From Thermocrinis sp. (lineage in GTDB: Bacteria > Aquificota > Aquificia > Aquificales > Aquificaceae), in assembly GCF_036781485.1 (NCBI RefSeq), contig NZ_DAIQAX010000008.1:1-60583 (forward strand): DNA of 60,583 nt. The letters are read 5' to 3'. The notes beneath the pieces are model-generated. The model was not told the DNA's origin. It saw nothing but the letters and a program-made list of their open reading frames with translations, and searched no databases. Below are positions 1 to 7,125 of this stretch, one piece after another (position 1 is the stretch's first letter; every line of letters begins with the position of its first letter). Both the position numbers and the translations under genes were made by a program.

Positions 1-57
1 GCTATTGGTTATAGCTTTTTCAGGAAAAGTCATGTGCTTGGTTAATTTCTCACCCAA
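1..57 (-). CDS. 5' end of an unidentified gene running off the window
   Basis: A 19-codon open frame runs leftward from a TTG at 57 to the window edge with no stop, reading MGEKLTKHMTFPEKAITNS. A palindromic ATTATAAT at 71-78 gives a leftward TATAAT 13 bases before this TTG, matching the promoter spacing seen at other divergent pairs in this window. The protein family cannot be recognised from so short a piece. An ATG at 33 in the same frame is an alternative start. Existence is inferred from promoter position and an uninterrupted frame only. Confidence 0.3.
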   Translation of the reverse strand, partial: MGEKLTKHMTFPEKAITNS

Positions 58-70
58 CGTATATATCCCT

Positions 71-78
71 ATTATAAT
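71..78. promoter_or_regulatory. Palindromic divergent -10 box (ATTATAAT)
   Basis: The 8-base palindrome ATTATAAT supplies a TATAAT on each strand: 73-78 for the rightward ThiS-like gene (start 96) and 76-71 for the leftward partial gene (start 57). No clear -35 element was identified. The same palindrome recurs at 17866-17873 and 36179-36186 between divergent genes. Confidence 0.5.
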
Positions 79-95
79 TATTATGATAAACCCGA

Positions 96-299
96 ATGAG
101 GTTAAATCTGCATTACAGGGGAAAACTAATACATCTGGATATCGATAAAGAAGAGATTACAGTTAGGGACATACTTAATAAACTCAATCTGTCAAGAGAC
201 TACGCCTTTGTTATAGTAAATGGAGAGATAGCGGAAGAGCATCAAGTGGTTTCAGCACAGGATGACATAAAGGTAATTAATGCAATTTCGGGAGGTTAA
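96..299 (+). CDS. thiS: ThiS/MoaD-type sulfur carrier protein
   Basis: A 67-residue beta-grasp protein ending in Gly-Gly, the form needed for adenylation and thiocarboxylation by a ThiF/MoeB-type enzyme. The pattern (short beta strands, LNKLNLS helix region, VIVNGE turn, ISGG tail) fits ThiS, which carries sulfur for the thiazole ring of thiamine. Which pathway it serves cannot be told here because no thiF, thiG or moeB lies in the window. It is convergent with the CysO-like gene; the two stop codons overlap at 296-299. A TATAAT at 73-78 lies 17 bases upstream and there is no Shine-Dalgarno sequence. Confidence 0.75.
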   Translation: MRLNLHYRGKLIHLDIDKEEITVRDILNKLNLSRDYAFVIVNGEIAEEHQVVSAQDDIKVINAISGG

Positions 300-574
300 A
301 AGCCACCAGCAATAGCTGGTACTACAGAGATTATATCTCCATCTTTCAACTCTGAATCCACACCCTTTAAAAACCTTATGTCCTCGTCGTTAAGGTATAG
401 GTTAACAAATCTTCTAAGTTCACCGTTCTCATCAAGCAGACGGTCTTTAAAACCCGGATACAACTCTTCTAATCTTTCTATGGCTTCTCTGATCGTGCTA
501 GCTTCTACTTGAACCTCGCCTTGTCCATTTGTTAATCTTCTAAGAGGTGTAGGTACTCTAACCACTACAGCCAT
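296..574 (-). CDS. CysO/MoaD-family sulfur carrier with C-terminal GGF
   Basis: A 92-residue ubiquitin-like protein. The stretch FVNLYLNDEDIRF and the tail VVPAIAGGF closely follow CysO, the sulfur carrier used for cysteine synthesis with CysM and the Mec+ protease. The final Phe after Gly-Gly is unusual: the diglycine is not at the terminus, so activation should need removal of one residue. The longer in-frame start at 631 is rejected because ATG 574 is preceded by GGAGGATAAC, one of the few strong Shine-Dalgarno sites on a single gene here. It converges on the ThiS-like gene with overlapping stops. Its exact pathway (cysteine, tRNA thiolation or other) is inference. Confidence 0.75.
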   Translation of the reverse strand: MAVVVRVPTPLRRLTNGQGEVQVEASTIREAIERLEELYPGFKDRLLDENGELRRFVNLYLNDEDIRFLKGVDSELKDGDIISVVPAIAGGF

Positions 575-617
575 GTTATCCTCCAATAAAAGGTTATAGT
601 TTATTATTATAACATTT

Positions 618-1133
618 ATGAATTTGCCCAATATACTCTCTTTGACTCGCCTCTTGTTAAGTCCTTTGATGTTATTTCTTGAGTTTTATGAAGCCATTAC
701 CCTGTTTATTTTCCTTTCGATAACAGATGCTATAGATGGTTACATTGCAAGAAAGTTTAAACAAGAAACCAATTTGGGTATAGTTCTGGACCCTATTGCA
801 GACAAAATACTCCTACTTACAGCCCTATATGTGTTTACTTACAAGTTTCATATCGTGCCTTCCAGTCTGTTATTCTTTTTGCTCCTGAGAGATGGGCTTA
901 TATTACTTGGCGGTATTCACATGTTTTTGACTAAGAGGATCATACCAAAGTCCAGGCCCTTAGGTAAGCTAACTACCGCCTACATATGTGTAGCAATTCC
1001 TCTTGTAGTATTGTTCAAGGTAGAAACAATGCTCTACATTGGTTACTCTTTTATACTTCTGTCCTTCCTTGATTACCTAATGGTCTATGTGAGGGTTATA
1101 AATTCAAAAGCCGAATTTACCCCTAATCCTTAA
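618..1133 (+). CDS. pgsA: CDP-diacylglycerol--glycerol-3-phosphate 3-phosphatidyltransferase
   Basis: Integral membrane enzyme that makes phosphatidylglycerophosphate from CDP-diacylglycerol and glycerol-3-phosphate. The CDP-alcohol phosphotransferase signature is complete: D40-G41, A44-R45, G54, D58 and D62. The 171-residue length and several hydrophobic helices fit PgsA. A TATAAC box at 608-613 ends only four bases before the ATG and there is no Shine-Dalgarno sequence, suggesting a leaderless mRNA. The 3' end overlaps the convergent tamB by 30 bases. Other CDP-alcohol transferases of the family cannot be fully excluded, but the short N-terminal MNLPNILSLTRL is typical of PgsA. Confidence 0.88.
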   Translation: MNLPNILSLTRLLLSPLMLFLEFYEAITLFIFLSITDAIDGYIARKFKQETNLGIVLDPIADKILLLTALYVFTYKFHIVPSSLLFFLLLRDGLILLGGIHMFLTKRIIPKSRPLGKLTTAYICVAIPLVVLFKVETMLYIGYSFILLSFLDYLMVYVRVINSKAEFTPNP

Positions 1134-3599
1134 CTTAACCTCCTTGGACCTATCGGAATTAATACGCCCACCTATTGAAGTGCCACTTGATATCTTTGCT
1201 TCACCGCCCACGTAGCTTTTTCTTGGGTCCTTTAAGCTGCTTTGCTGGTATTCTATCGAAAGCTTGTCTGTTATATCCTTTGATATTTTAGTAGAAACGC
1301 CTAATTCTCCAGAGCTACCAATTTGAGGAGATACGGAAATGCTTACTTCAGTACCTAAGGTTCTTTCCAAACCCTTTGCAAGGGCTCCCATTTGGGGTAT
1401 CTGGGAAGCCAGTACATCTCCGAGAGAGATTAAGCCCTCTGCCCTCCCCCCGCCCGATATCAAATCGGCTAGTATCTGTCTTGGTTCCTTTGGAGGCTCA
1501 GACCTCAGCAAAACCTTAGGATAATCTGGGTTGCCTTTTAGGTCTATTAGGACTACATATTCAGGTAATGAAGAGGCTATAGTAAGGTTTATCTCATCTT
1601 CTTTTTTACCAAATTCGTAACTGCCTGATTTGACGTGGAATTTTCTATTGAAATACCTCAGCTCTCCACCAGAGAGGGAAAATTTAATTTTGTAATCAGG
1701 GTCATTTAATTTACCTTTTACATACCCATCTAAGAAGCCGTAAATGTATCCTTCCGGCAGGTATACTCTGAGAGACTCATAGGAAGAAATTTTTAGGTCA
1801 AGGGTTATCCTTTCGCGAAATTCTTCTTTCCTATCTTTTTTTTGCTTTGGAAAACTTTGCACGAATACTATGCCCCCCAAGCTAAGTTCCGAAGTTAACC
1901 TAAAGTTCTGATAATCTGTTTCCAAATATCCCCTACCTCTTAAGAGCACATTTCCTCTGAGGTTAGCGTCGTTGTATATTATGGGAATCCTTTCCAAGCT
2001 AAAATCTGCCGTTAGTTTTCTCTCTGTTCCCTGTGCTTCTATTTTGAAAGAAGATCCATTCCCTGTAAAGTTCACAGATCCCTTGAATATGCTCCCGTCT
2101 CCAAAAAAGTAAGCATTTCCTACGAGCGGTGTACCTAAGTACCTAGATCTAAACTCAATTGGTTCTTTTGACAGAAAGGCGATGTTCAGCTTTGTTCCGT
2201 CCGTGTTTATGTAGTAGTAGAGATTGCCTATCACTGTAGTTTGAGTCTTGCTTCGAATTAGTTTAGAAGACTTTCCAAGATCAATGCTACCTTCGGAAAC
2301 CAAATTAAAACCAGAAGTTGAACTGTAAAGAATTCTGGCTTGTCCATAAGCATAGCCTTGTATGTTGATTGCGGGTATTTCAGCCTTCCTCGCCTTGAAG
2401 TCAAAGGAACCCTCTGCAGGAGAGAACCTGATTATCTCTTCAGAGTTAAGTTTAACGCTTGCTCCTCCAAAGCTTAGCCTTCCATTTTCTAAATCCACTC
2501 TTCCAAAATCCAAAGTTAGCATTCCCTTTTGAGTTCTGAATCCCCTAAAAGATGCGTTTAGCTTGTCTTCTCTAATTTCTAAGCTAGCATCTACAGGGAC
2601 TAAGAAACCTCTGATTTTACCCTCTCCTTTGATGCTTCCTTTAATGAACTTCTTAGCAGCTCCTTGTAGCGCATAAGACAGTCTTAATAAGCTTCCTTTT
2701 ATTTCCCCTTGCCACTTTCCCTGAGTGCTAAAGCTAAAGTCTCTAAGAGAGACCTTCCCTGAACCCTTTAGTTTTTCTTCTATTGTATAGCTAAAGGTTA
2801 CGTCCCCGTCTTTGATCGTTCCCCTCAACAAACCGTTCTTTAATTCAAAATCTCTATACTTTACGCTTTTCAACTCGCTAACAAATTCTCCCCCAAGTTT
2901 CCCGTCCAGACTCTTAAGGTAAAACTCTGATAGAGTCAGCAGTTCTAAACCCTCGCTTTTTACTTTTCCTTCAACTTTACCGTTTAAATTGACTTTTTTT
3001 TCATCAACCTGAATAAATATCTGACCTATTACATCTGAGATTTCTAAATCCTTCTCCTTCCAGCTAAATTCCTCCAAATCCACTTTACCTCTAAAAACCT
3101 TTTCCGTGATGGTTCCCTCACCGCTTACTTGAAAGCCATTACCCTTTCCTACAATCTGATAGCTGGAATTTTTAAAGCTTAAGTTGAATGTTAAATTTCC
3201 TATCTTTCTACCGTATGCAGAAACATTCAAAGCAGAACCAATCCCTTTGGTCTGTAGATCACCCTTTAGGTAGGATAGATCCCCTTCATAAAAAATCGTT
3301 GCACTCAGCCTATCGTCCCAATACGGAAAGCCTTTTACGCTTAGCTTCCCTATAAAATCCCTTCCATAAAACTTACCCTTGATATAAAACATTTCAGAGG
3401 TGAACTCTACTTCACCCCCCTCTCCCTGACCATAGCGGGTTTCCAACTTTACCCTTGCTGTTTTAAGGTTTATGTTATCTACCGCCAAATTTTGGACGTT
3501 TCCATCCAATCTTATGTTTTTTTCTATGAGATTAGCAAAAACACTTCCAGAAAAAAAAACCTGAAACTTTCCTCTCAACAGAAAATAAACTCTCATCAA
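1104..3599 (-). CDS. tamB: TamB-like protein, C-terminal part (split from N-terminal part by a T9 run)
   Basis: The 831-residue frame is a long repetitive beta-helix/DUF490 protein; the final 250 residues (for example GNPDYPKVLLRSEPP and the glycine-rich end KLRIRGKFGF) match the TamB C-terminal domain. TamB-type proteins span the periplasm and help lipid or outer-membrane-protein transport to the outer membrane. The first residues of this frame overlap the end of the preceding 323-residue frame at a run of nine T on the coding strand (3551-3559). Removing one T would join both into one protein of about 1,130 residues. The apparent start at 3599 has no signal peptide and is probably not a true start. 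Confidence 0.8.
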   Translation of the reverse strand: MMRVYFLLRGKFQVFFSGSVFANLIEKNIRLDGNVQNLAVDNINLKTARVKLETRYGQGEGGEVEFTSEMFYIKGKFYGRDFIGKLSVKGFPYWDDRLSATIFYEGDLSYLKGDLQTKGIGSALNVSAYGRKIGNLTFNLSFKNSSYQIVGKGNGFQVSGEGTITEKVFRGKVDLEEFSWKEKDLEISDVIGQIFIQVDEKKVNLNGKVEGKVKSEGLELLTLSEFYLKSLDGKLGGEFVSELKSVKYRDFELKNGLLRGTIKDGDVTFSYTIEEKLKGSGKVSLRDFSFSTQGKWQGEIKGSLLRLSYALQGAAKKFIKGSIKGEGKIRGFLVPVDASLEIREDKLNASFRGFRTQKGMLTLDFGRVDLENGRLSFGGASVKLNSEEIIRFSPAEGSFDFKARKAEIPAINIQGYAYGQARILYSSTSGFNLVSEGSIDLGKSSKLIRSKTQTTVIGNLYYYINTDGTKLNIAFLSKEPIEFRSRYLGTPLVGNAYFFGDGSIFKGSVNFTGNGSSFKIEAQGTERKLTADFSLERIPIIYNDANLRGNVLLRGRGYLETDYQNFRLTSELSLGGIVFVQSFPKQKKDRKEEFRERITLDLKISSYESLRVYLPEGYIYGFLDGYVKGKLNDPDYKIKFSLSGGELRYFNRKFHVKSGSYEFGKKEDEINLTIASSLPEYVVLIDLKGNPDYPKVLLRSEPPKEPRQILADLISGGGRAEGLISLGDVLASQIPQMGALAKGLERTLGTEVSISVSPQIGSSGELGVSTKISKDITDKLSIEYQQSSLKDPRKSYVGGEAKISSGTSIGGRINSDRSKEVKLRIRGKFGF

Positions 3600-4503
3600 T
3601 AGCTAATCTATCCAGCACTAACTTAACCGTTCCATTGTCAAAGTCGTACTCCAAATTTCCTCTTATACCATTGCCGTCAAGGCTAAGTAAGATCTGGTTC
3701 TTTTTCCCCAATACGTAGGTATACTTTCCACTTCCTTTCAGATCTGTGTAGAACTTGTCTTTTATTTTAAGGTTGTTAGTCTGAAGTTCTAAGTCTGCTT
3801 CTATTCTAGTGTAATCTATATACCCTTTCGCTTTAGTGTTGATAGGATCAAGGCTATAAGCTCCACCGGAGAACCCCTTTATAAAACCTGTGGCGACAAA
3901 GTTCCCTTTTCTTCCTCTCCAACTCCCGCTTAGGTTAAAAAAGTACTTCTCACTTATGACCTCCGCAGATACCAAATTAAAGATCGGCCCATTCAAATAA
4001 GCTTCTTTGACCAGCACTTCAACTTTATCTGATTTACTTCCTCTTATGTAATAGGCGACTGCCCTATTCTCGGAGAATAATTTCCTGTTGTTCAAATGAG
4101 TATTGCCTACGAACACTGTTATACTTTTAGAATCGAGTGGTGAATTTACAGAAATGTAAGCTTTGTCTAAACTTATGTTTAATCTATTCAGAAGTTTGGT
4201 TAAATTTGTAAAATCATAATCAAAGGGCTCTTCAGTGGTCTTCAAGGAAACCATGATGATGGAAACCTCCTTTACTTTCAACTGGTTCTCATAGAGAATC
4301 AGATCCTTCAATCTCAAAAAGTAGGTTTTATTTCCTAAATTGGGAACAAAGAATAGTAGCTCTTTTAATCCAAGGCTTCTTTCCTTCAGGTTTATTTCAG
4401 GTCCCTCAAGTTTTAGTTCAACTTTGTAAAGTATTATATAGGGCTTTACGAACACAAAATAGATAAAAAGAATAAATAAAAGTGCATATCCGATGTACTT
4501 CAT
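3532..4503 (-). CDS. tamB: TamB-like protein, N-terminal part with membrane anchor
   Basis: The 323-residue frame begins with a single hydrophobic segment (residues about 4-22, YIGYALLFILFIYFVFV) and continues as beta-rich sequence of the AsmA/TamB kind. It lacks the C-terminal DUF490 domain, which lies in the overlapping downstream frame. Its last eight residues (FFFWKCFC) come after the T9 run and look unlike the rest. The start overlaps the upstream HTH gene by ATGA, so the two are translationally coupled in the rpsA-HU-tRNA-HTH-tamB block. Either one gene with slippage or sequence error, or a real two-piece gene; see findings. Confidence 0.75.
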   Translation of the reverse strand: MKYIGYALLFILFIYFVFVKPYIILYKVELKLEGPEINLKERSLGLKELLFFVPNLGNKTYFLRLKDLILYENQLKVKEVSIIMVSLKTTEEPFDYDFTNLTKLLNRLNISLDKAYISVNSPLDSKSITVFVGNTHLNNRKLFSENRAVAYYIRGSKSDKVEVLVKEAYLNGPIFNLVSAEVISEKYFFNLSGSWRGRKGNFVATGFIKGFSGGAYSLDPINTKAKGYIDYTRIEADLELQTNNLKIKDKFYTDLKGSGKYTYVLGKKNQILLSLDGNGIRGNLEYDFDNGTVKLVLDRLAIDESLFSVERKVSGFFFWKCFC

Positions 4504-5132
4504 TCAAGTCCGTACATTTTTAAGTTTTCTTTTATGAGTTTTATTAACTCCATAGGAGTGTTTATGGGATAATCAAGTTCCTCTAGAATCTCTTCCGCCA
4601 ACCTTCCCTTTATGTAAACTTTTTTAACTTTTTCCTTTACATCCTGAGGAGACTCTATAGGAAAGTCATTCCATTTTAACTTTTTCAGAATTAAGTATGC
4701 CCAGGTTATATCCAAGGCTTTCACAAGACTTTTAGAGAGTTCTAGTGATAGTCTAACGTCGTCTAAACCATTTTTTATTTGTCTGTAGGCTATTTTTGCT
4801 ACGCTTCCTGCGGTCTGCACGTTCATATCCTTTCCTTCCTTTTCTGAAACTCCCTCAATCACTCCCATGGTGTCCTTTGAAGGTTCAGCTCTTAAAATGT
4901 TCTTTACCGTTTGAAGGGTAATATTCAACTGCTGAGCTATTTCTTGTTCTGTCTTCATATACTCTTCTTTCAAAACCACAGTATAGCAAGCTATGAGGAG
5001 TGATGGAAGCCAATTTGCAATTTTGTGCTTTACCAGATTCTGCAAACCACCCAGTATTTCCACGCTTTTTAGAAATACCCTTAGGACCAATACCTCTGTA
5101 TTATCTTCCGACGGTTTGAAATGTAAGTTCAT
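4500..5132 (-). CDS. Helix-turn-helix protein of unknown function
   Basis: A 210-residue protein with an HTH-like segment around residues 61-82 (TEQEIAQQLNITLQTVKNIL), followed by a helical C-terminal half rich in Lys and Glu. The arrangement recalls the 'probable regulatory domain' found next to KaiC-like ATPases (TIGR03879), but that assignment is from memory and no KaiC homologue is in this window. No membrane segment or signal peptide. It lies just downstream of tRNA-Pro and overlaps tamB by ATGA, so co-transcription with both is likely. The ATG at 5132 is used; an internal ATG at residue 59 would lose the N-terminal helices. Confidence 0.6.
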   Translation of the reverse strand: MNLHFKPSEDNTEVLVLRVFLKSVEILGGLQNLVKHKIANWLPSLLIACYTVVLKEEYMKTEQEIAQQLNITLQTVKNILRAEPSKDTMGVIEGVSEKEGKDMNVQTAGSVAKIAYRQIKNGLDDVRLSLELSKSLVKALDITWAYLILKKLKWNDFPIESPQDVKEKVKKVYIKGRLAEEILEELDYPINTPMELIKLIKENLKMYGLE

Positions 5133-5150
5133 GATCTACTCTTTTAATAA

Positions 5151-5223
5151 TCGGGGTGACGGGACTTGAACCCGTGACCTCTGGCCCCCCATGCCAGCGC
5201 GCTTCCACCTGCGCCACACCCCG
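5151..5223 (-). tRNA. tRNA-Pro (anticodon GGG)
   Basis: Read on the minus strand the 73 bases fold as a standard cloverleaf: acceptor CGGGGTG with CACCCCG, U8, D stem GCGC/GCGC, anticodon stem CTGGC/GCCAG with loop ATGGGGG (anticodon GGG), variable AGGTC, T stem ACGGG/CCCGT with loop TTCAAGT, and discriminator A at 5151. The CCA end is not encoded. The 5' end begins at the very next base after the TAA stop of the HU gene (5226-5224), so the tRNA must be cut out of a longer mRNA by RNase P. Confidence 0.95.
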
Positions 5224-5499
5224 TTACTTTCTTATTTTAGTACCCACCTCTGAAGTATTCAAGTACGTTAGCAATTTCCTACTAGGTTTGAGCTTAACAC
5301 TGAAACCTTTTTTGTTTTTTCTTTTTACTTTTACCCTCTTCCAAGTGCCAAAGCCAGTTATTTTAACATCTTCACCCCTATTTAAGCTTAGGCTTACTTC
5401 TTTAAGCAGAAGGTTTAAAGCTTTTTCAATCAACGATTTAGAGAAAACAGGCATTTTTTCATGACATCTATGTATTATATCCTTTTTTGTCATGTTCAT
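5224..5499 (-). CDS. HU/IHF-family DNA-binding protein
   Basis: A 91-residue histone-like protein. The core ITGFGTWKRVKVKRK matches the HU beta-arm entry (GFGxF), and the N-terminal MTKKDIIHR plus helix SLIEKALNLLLKEV is the usual dimer part. Family role: bends and compacts DNA as a dimer. The ATG at 5499 overlaps the rpsA stop (ATGA); a second ATG two codons on is possible. The stop codon directly abuts tRNA-Pro. An aromatic Trp replaces the usual Phe in GFGxF. HU versus IHF subtype cannot be decided. Confidence 0.85.
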   Translation of the reverse strand: MNMTKKDIIHRCHEKMPVFSKSLIEKALNLLLKEVSLSLNRGEDVKITGFGTWKRVKVKRKNKKGFSVKLKPSRKLLTYLNTSEVGTKIRK

Positions 5500-7076
5500 A
5501 ACTTCATCTTTTTCTTTAAAAGCTCCCCTAAGGTAAACCCGCTTTCAGAGCCCTCGTTGATAATTTCTTCCGTTTTCTTTTCCTCCTTTGTACTTAAGGT
5601 TATCTTTGAATTGGGGGTTATGTCAATTATACGCACTTCTAGCTCGTCCCCAACCTTTATATCTTTTATATTATCAATCTCCGACAGAGGGAGCAATCCC
5701 TCCAATCCTTCTGGAAACTCCAAGAAGGCTCCAAAGGGATGTATGGAAGTTACCTTCAATTTAACCCTATCCCCAACCTTATACTTTTTAACAAAAATAT
5801 CCCAAGGGTTATCCTGTAGCTGTTTTATTCCGAGTTTTACGTATTTACCTTCAAGCCCTAAAACCGCAAACTCCCTCTCTTCACCGATTTTGAGCACTTC
5901 TTCCACCCTGCCTGGCTTCACCCAAGAAAGATCACTTCTGTGAATTATACCCTTCACTCCTTCCAAATCCACTATTGCAGATGCACTCTCAAACTTCTCA
6001 ACTTTGCCTTTTACCTTACTTCCCACCGGATGTTTTTGTATATATTCCTCCCAAGGTTTTGGGAGGGTTCTTTTTATGCTGAGAATAAGCTTTCTGTGTT
6101 TCGGCTCAAACTCCAAAACCTTAACATTGACCGTGTCCCACTTCTTCGGCATTTTGTTATCGTACGACACCTCATCCTTTGGAACAAAGCCCTCTACTCC
6201 TTCTAAAACCTCCACTAATACTCCTTTGTCTGTTATATCTGTTACTTTGCCAGTAAGGATCTGCCCCTTGCTTATGAGTTCCTTAGCCTTGTCCCATGGA
6301 TTACCTTTCAATTCCCTAAGGCTTACAAAGATAAATTCTCCGTCTTTTGGAATTCTCTTTACTTTTACCTTTAGTCTTTCTCCTACTTCAGTATAGTTAT
6401 AAGGGTTTTTGTCCCTGCCCCAAGATAGTTCTTCCTTTGGCAAGAATGCTCTTAGTGTGTTCTTTACTAAAAGTGTTATACCTTTTTCTGGATCTATTTT
6501 TATAACCTTTCCATCTATTACATCCCCAACTTTTAATTTAGCGAGTAATCGCTCCTTCCTCCTTTTTCTAATCTGTTCTATGAAATCTTTCTCAGTCAAA
6601 ACAATATTAACACCACTGCTTGATACTGAAAGTTCCTTAATTTTTGCTACTACCCTTGAATTCTTCCTCAGGCCCTGTCTGGCTTCCGATTTAGGTAAAG
6701 TTGCTTTAAGCCCGCTAACATTCACTTTGTATTCGTTCTCCAGCACTTCTTCTACCCTGCCTTCTACGAATTTACCCTTCTCATAAGCCGACTTAAGAAA
6801 TCCATACAACCTTTCGCTTAAGTACCTTTGGAAAGATAATACCGGTACACCCTTTGAGAATTTTACAAGTATGCCCTTTATTTCGTCATTCTCCTTTACC
6901 TCTTCAGGAAGCTCCTCTCTGGGCATTATGGCTTCCACTTTATAACCAATATCAATGTACACTGTTCTCTCATCTATTTTCACTATTCTCCCTCTTACCA
7001 CTTCTCCCTTTTTCAAGGTTTTGTTTATACCAAGCTTTGTTTCCAAAAGGTTTTCGAACTTCTCTAATTCATTCAT
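5496..7076 (-). CDS. rpsA: 30S ribosomal protein S1
   Basis: A 526-residue protein with six successive S1/OB-fold repeats; examples begin at KKGEVVRGRIVKID, KVGDVIDGKVIKID, SKGQILTGKVTDIT and KVGDRVKLKVTSIH. Six repeats is the count of classic S1, which binds mRNA on the 30S subunit and helps load structured or leaderless-poor messages. The start chosen is ATG 7076 (MNELEKF), not the upstream in-frame ATG at 7136, since a TATAAT at 7091-7086 lies nine bases before it; there is no Shine-Dalgarno sequence. It heads the leftward block and is divergent from aspC. Confidence 0.92.
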   Translation of the reverse strand: MNELEKFENLLETKLGINKTLKKGEVVRGRIVKIDERTVYIDIGYKVEAIMPREELPEEVKENDEIKGILVKFSKGVPVLSFQRYLSERLYGFLKSAYEKGKFVEGRVEEVLENEYKVNVSGLKATLPKSEARQGLRKNSRVVAKIKELSVSSSGVNIVLTEKDFIEQIRKRRKERLLAKLKVGDVIDGKVIKIDPEKGITLLVKNTLRAFLPKEELSWGRDKNPYNYTEVGERLKVKVKRIPKDGEFIFVSLRELKGNPWDKAKELISKGQILTGKVTDITDKGVLVEVLEGVEGFVPKDEVSYDNKMPKKWDTVNVKVLEFEPKHRKLILSIKRTLPKPWEEYIQKHPVGSKVKGKVEKFESASAIVDLEGVKGIIHRSDLSWVKPGRVEEVLKIGEEREFAVLGLEGKYVKLGIKQLQDNPWDIFVKKYKVGDRVKLKVTSIHPFGAFLEFPEGLEGLLPLSEIDNIKDIKVGDELEVRIIDITPNSKITLSTKEEKKTEEIINEGSESGFTLGELLKKKMKL

Positions 7077-7085
7077 GGGAAGATT

Positions 7086-7116
7086 ATTATAAAGCATGTT
7101 TTTTTGGATGTATAAT
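7086..7116. promoter_or_regulatory. Divergent -10 boxes for rpsA and aspC
   Basis: Leftward TATAAT at 7091-7086 is nine bases from the rpsA ATG (7076). Rightward TATAAT at 7111-7116 is nine bases from the aspC ATG (7126). With transcription starting about seven bases after a -10 box, both messages would begin within a few bases of the start codon. Confidence 0.55.
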
Positions 7117-7125
7117 AAAAAAATT

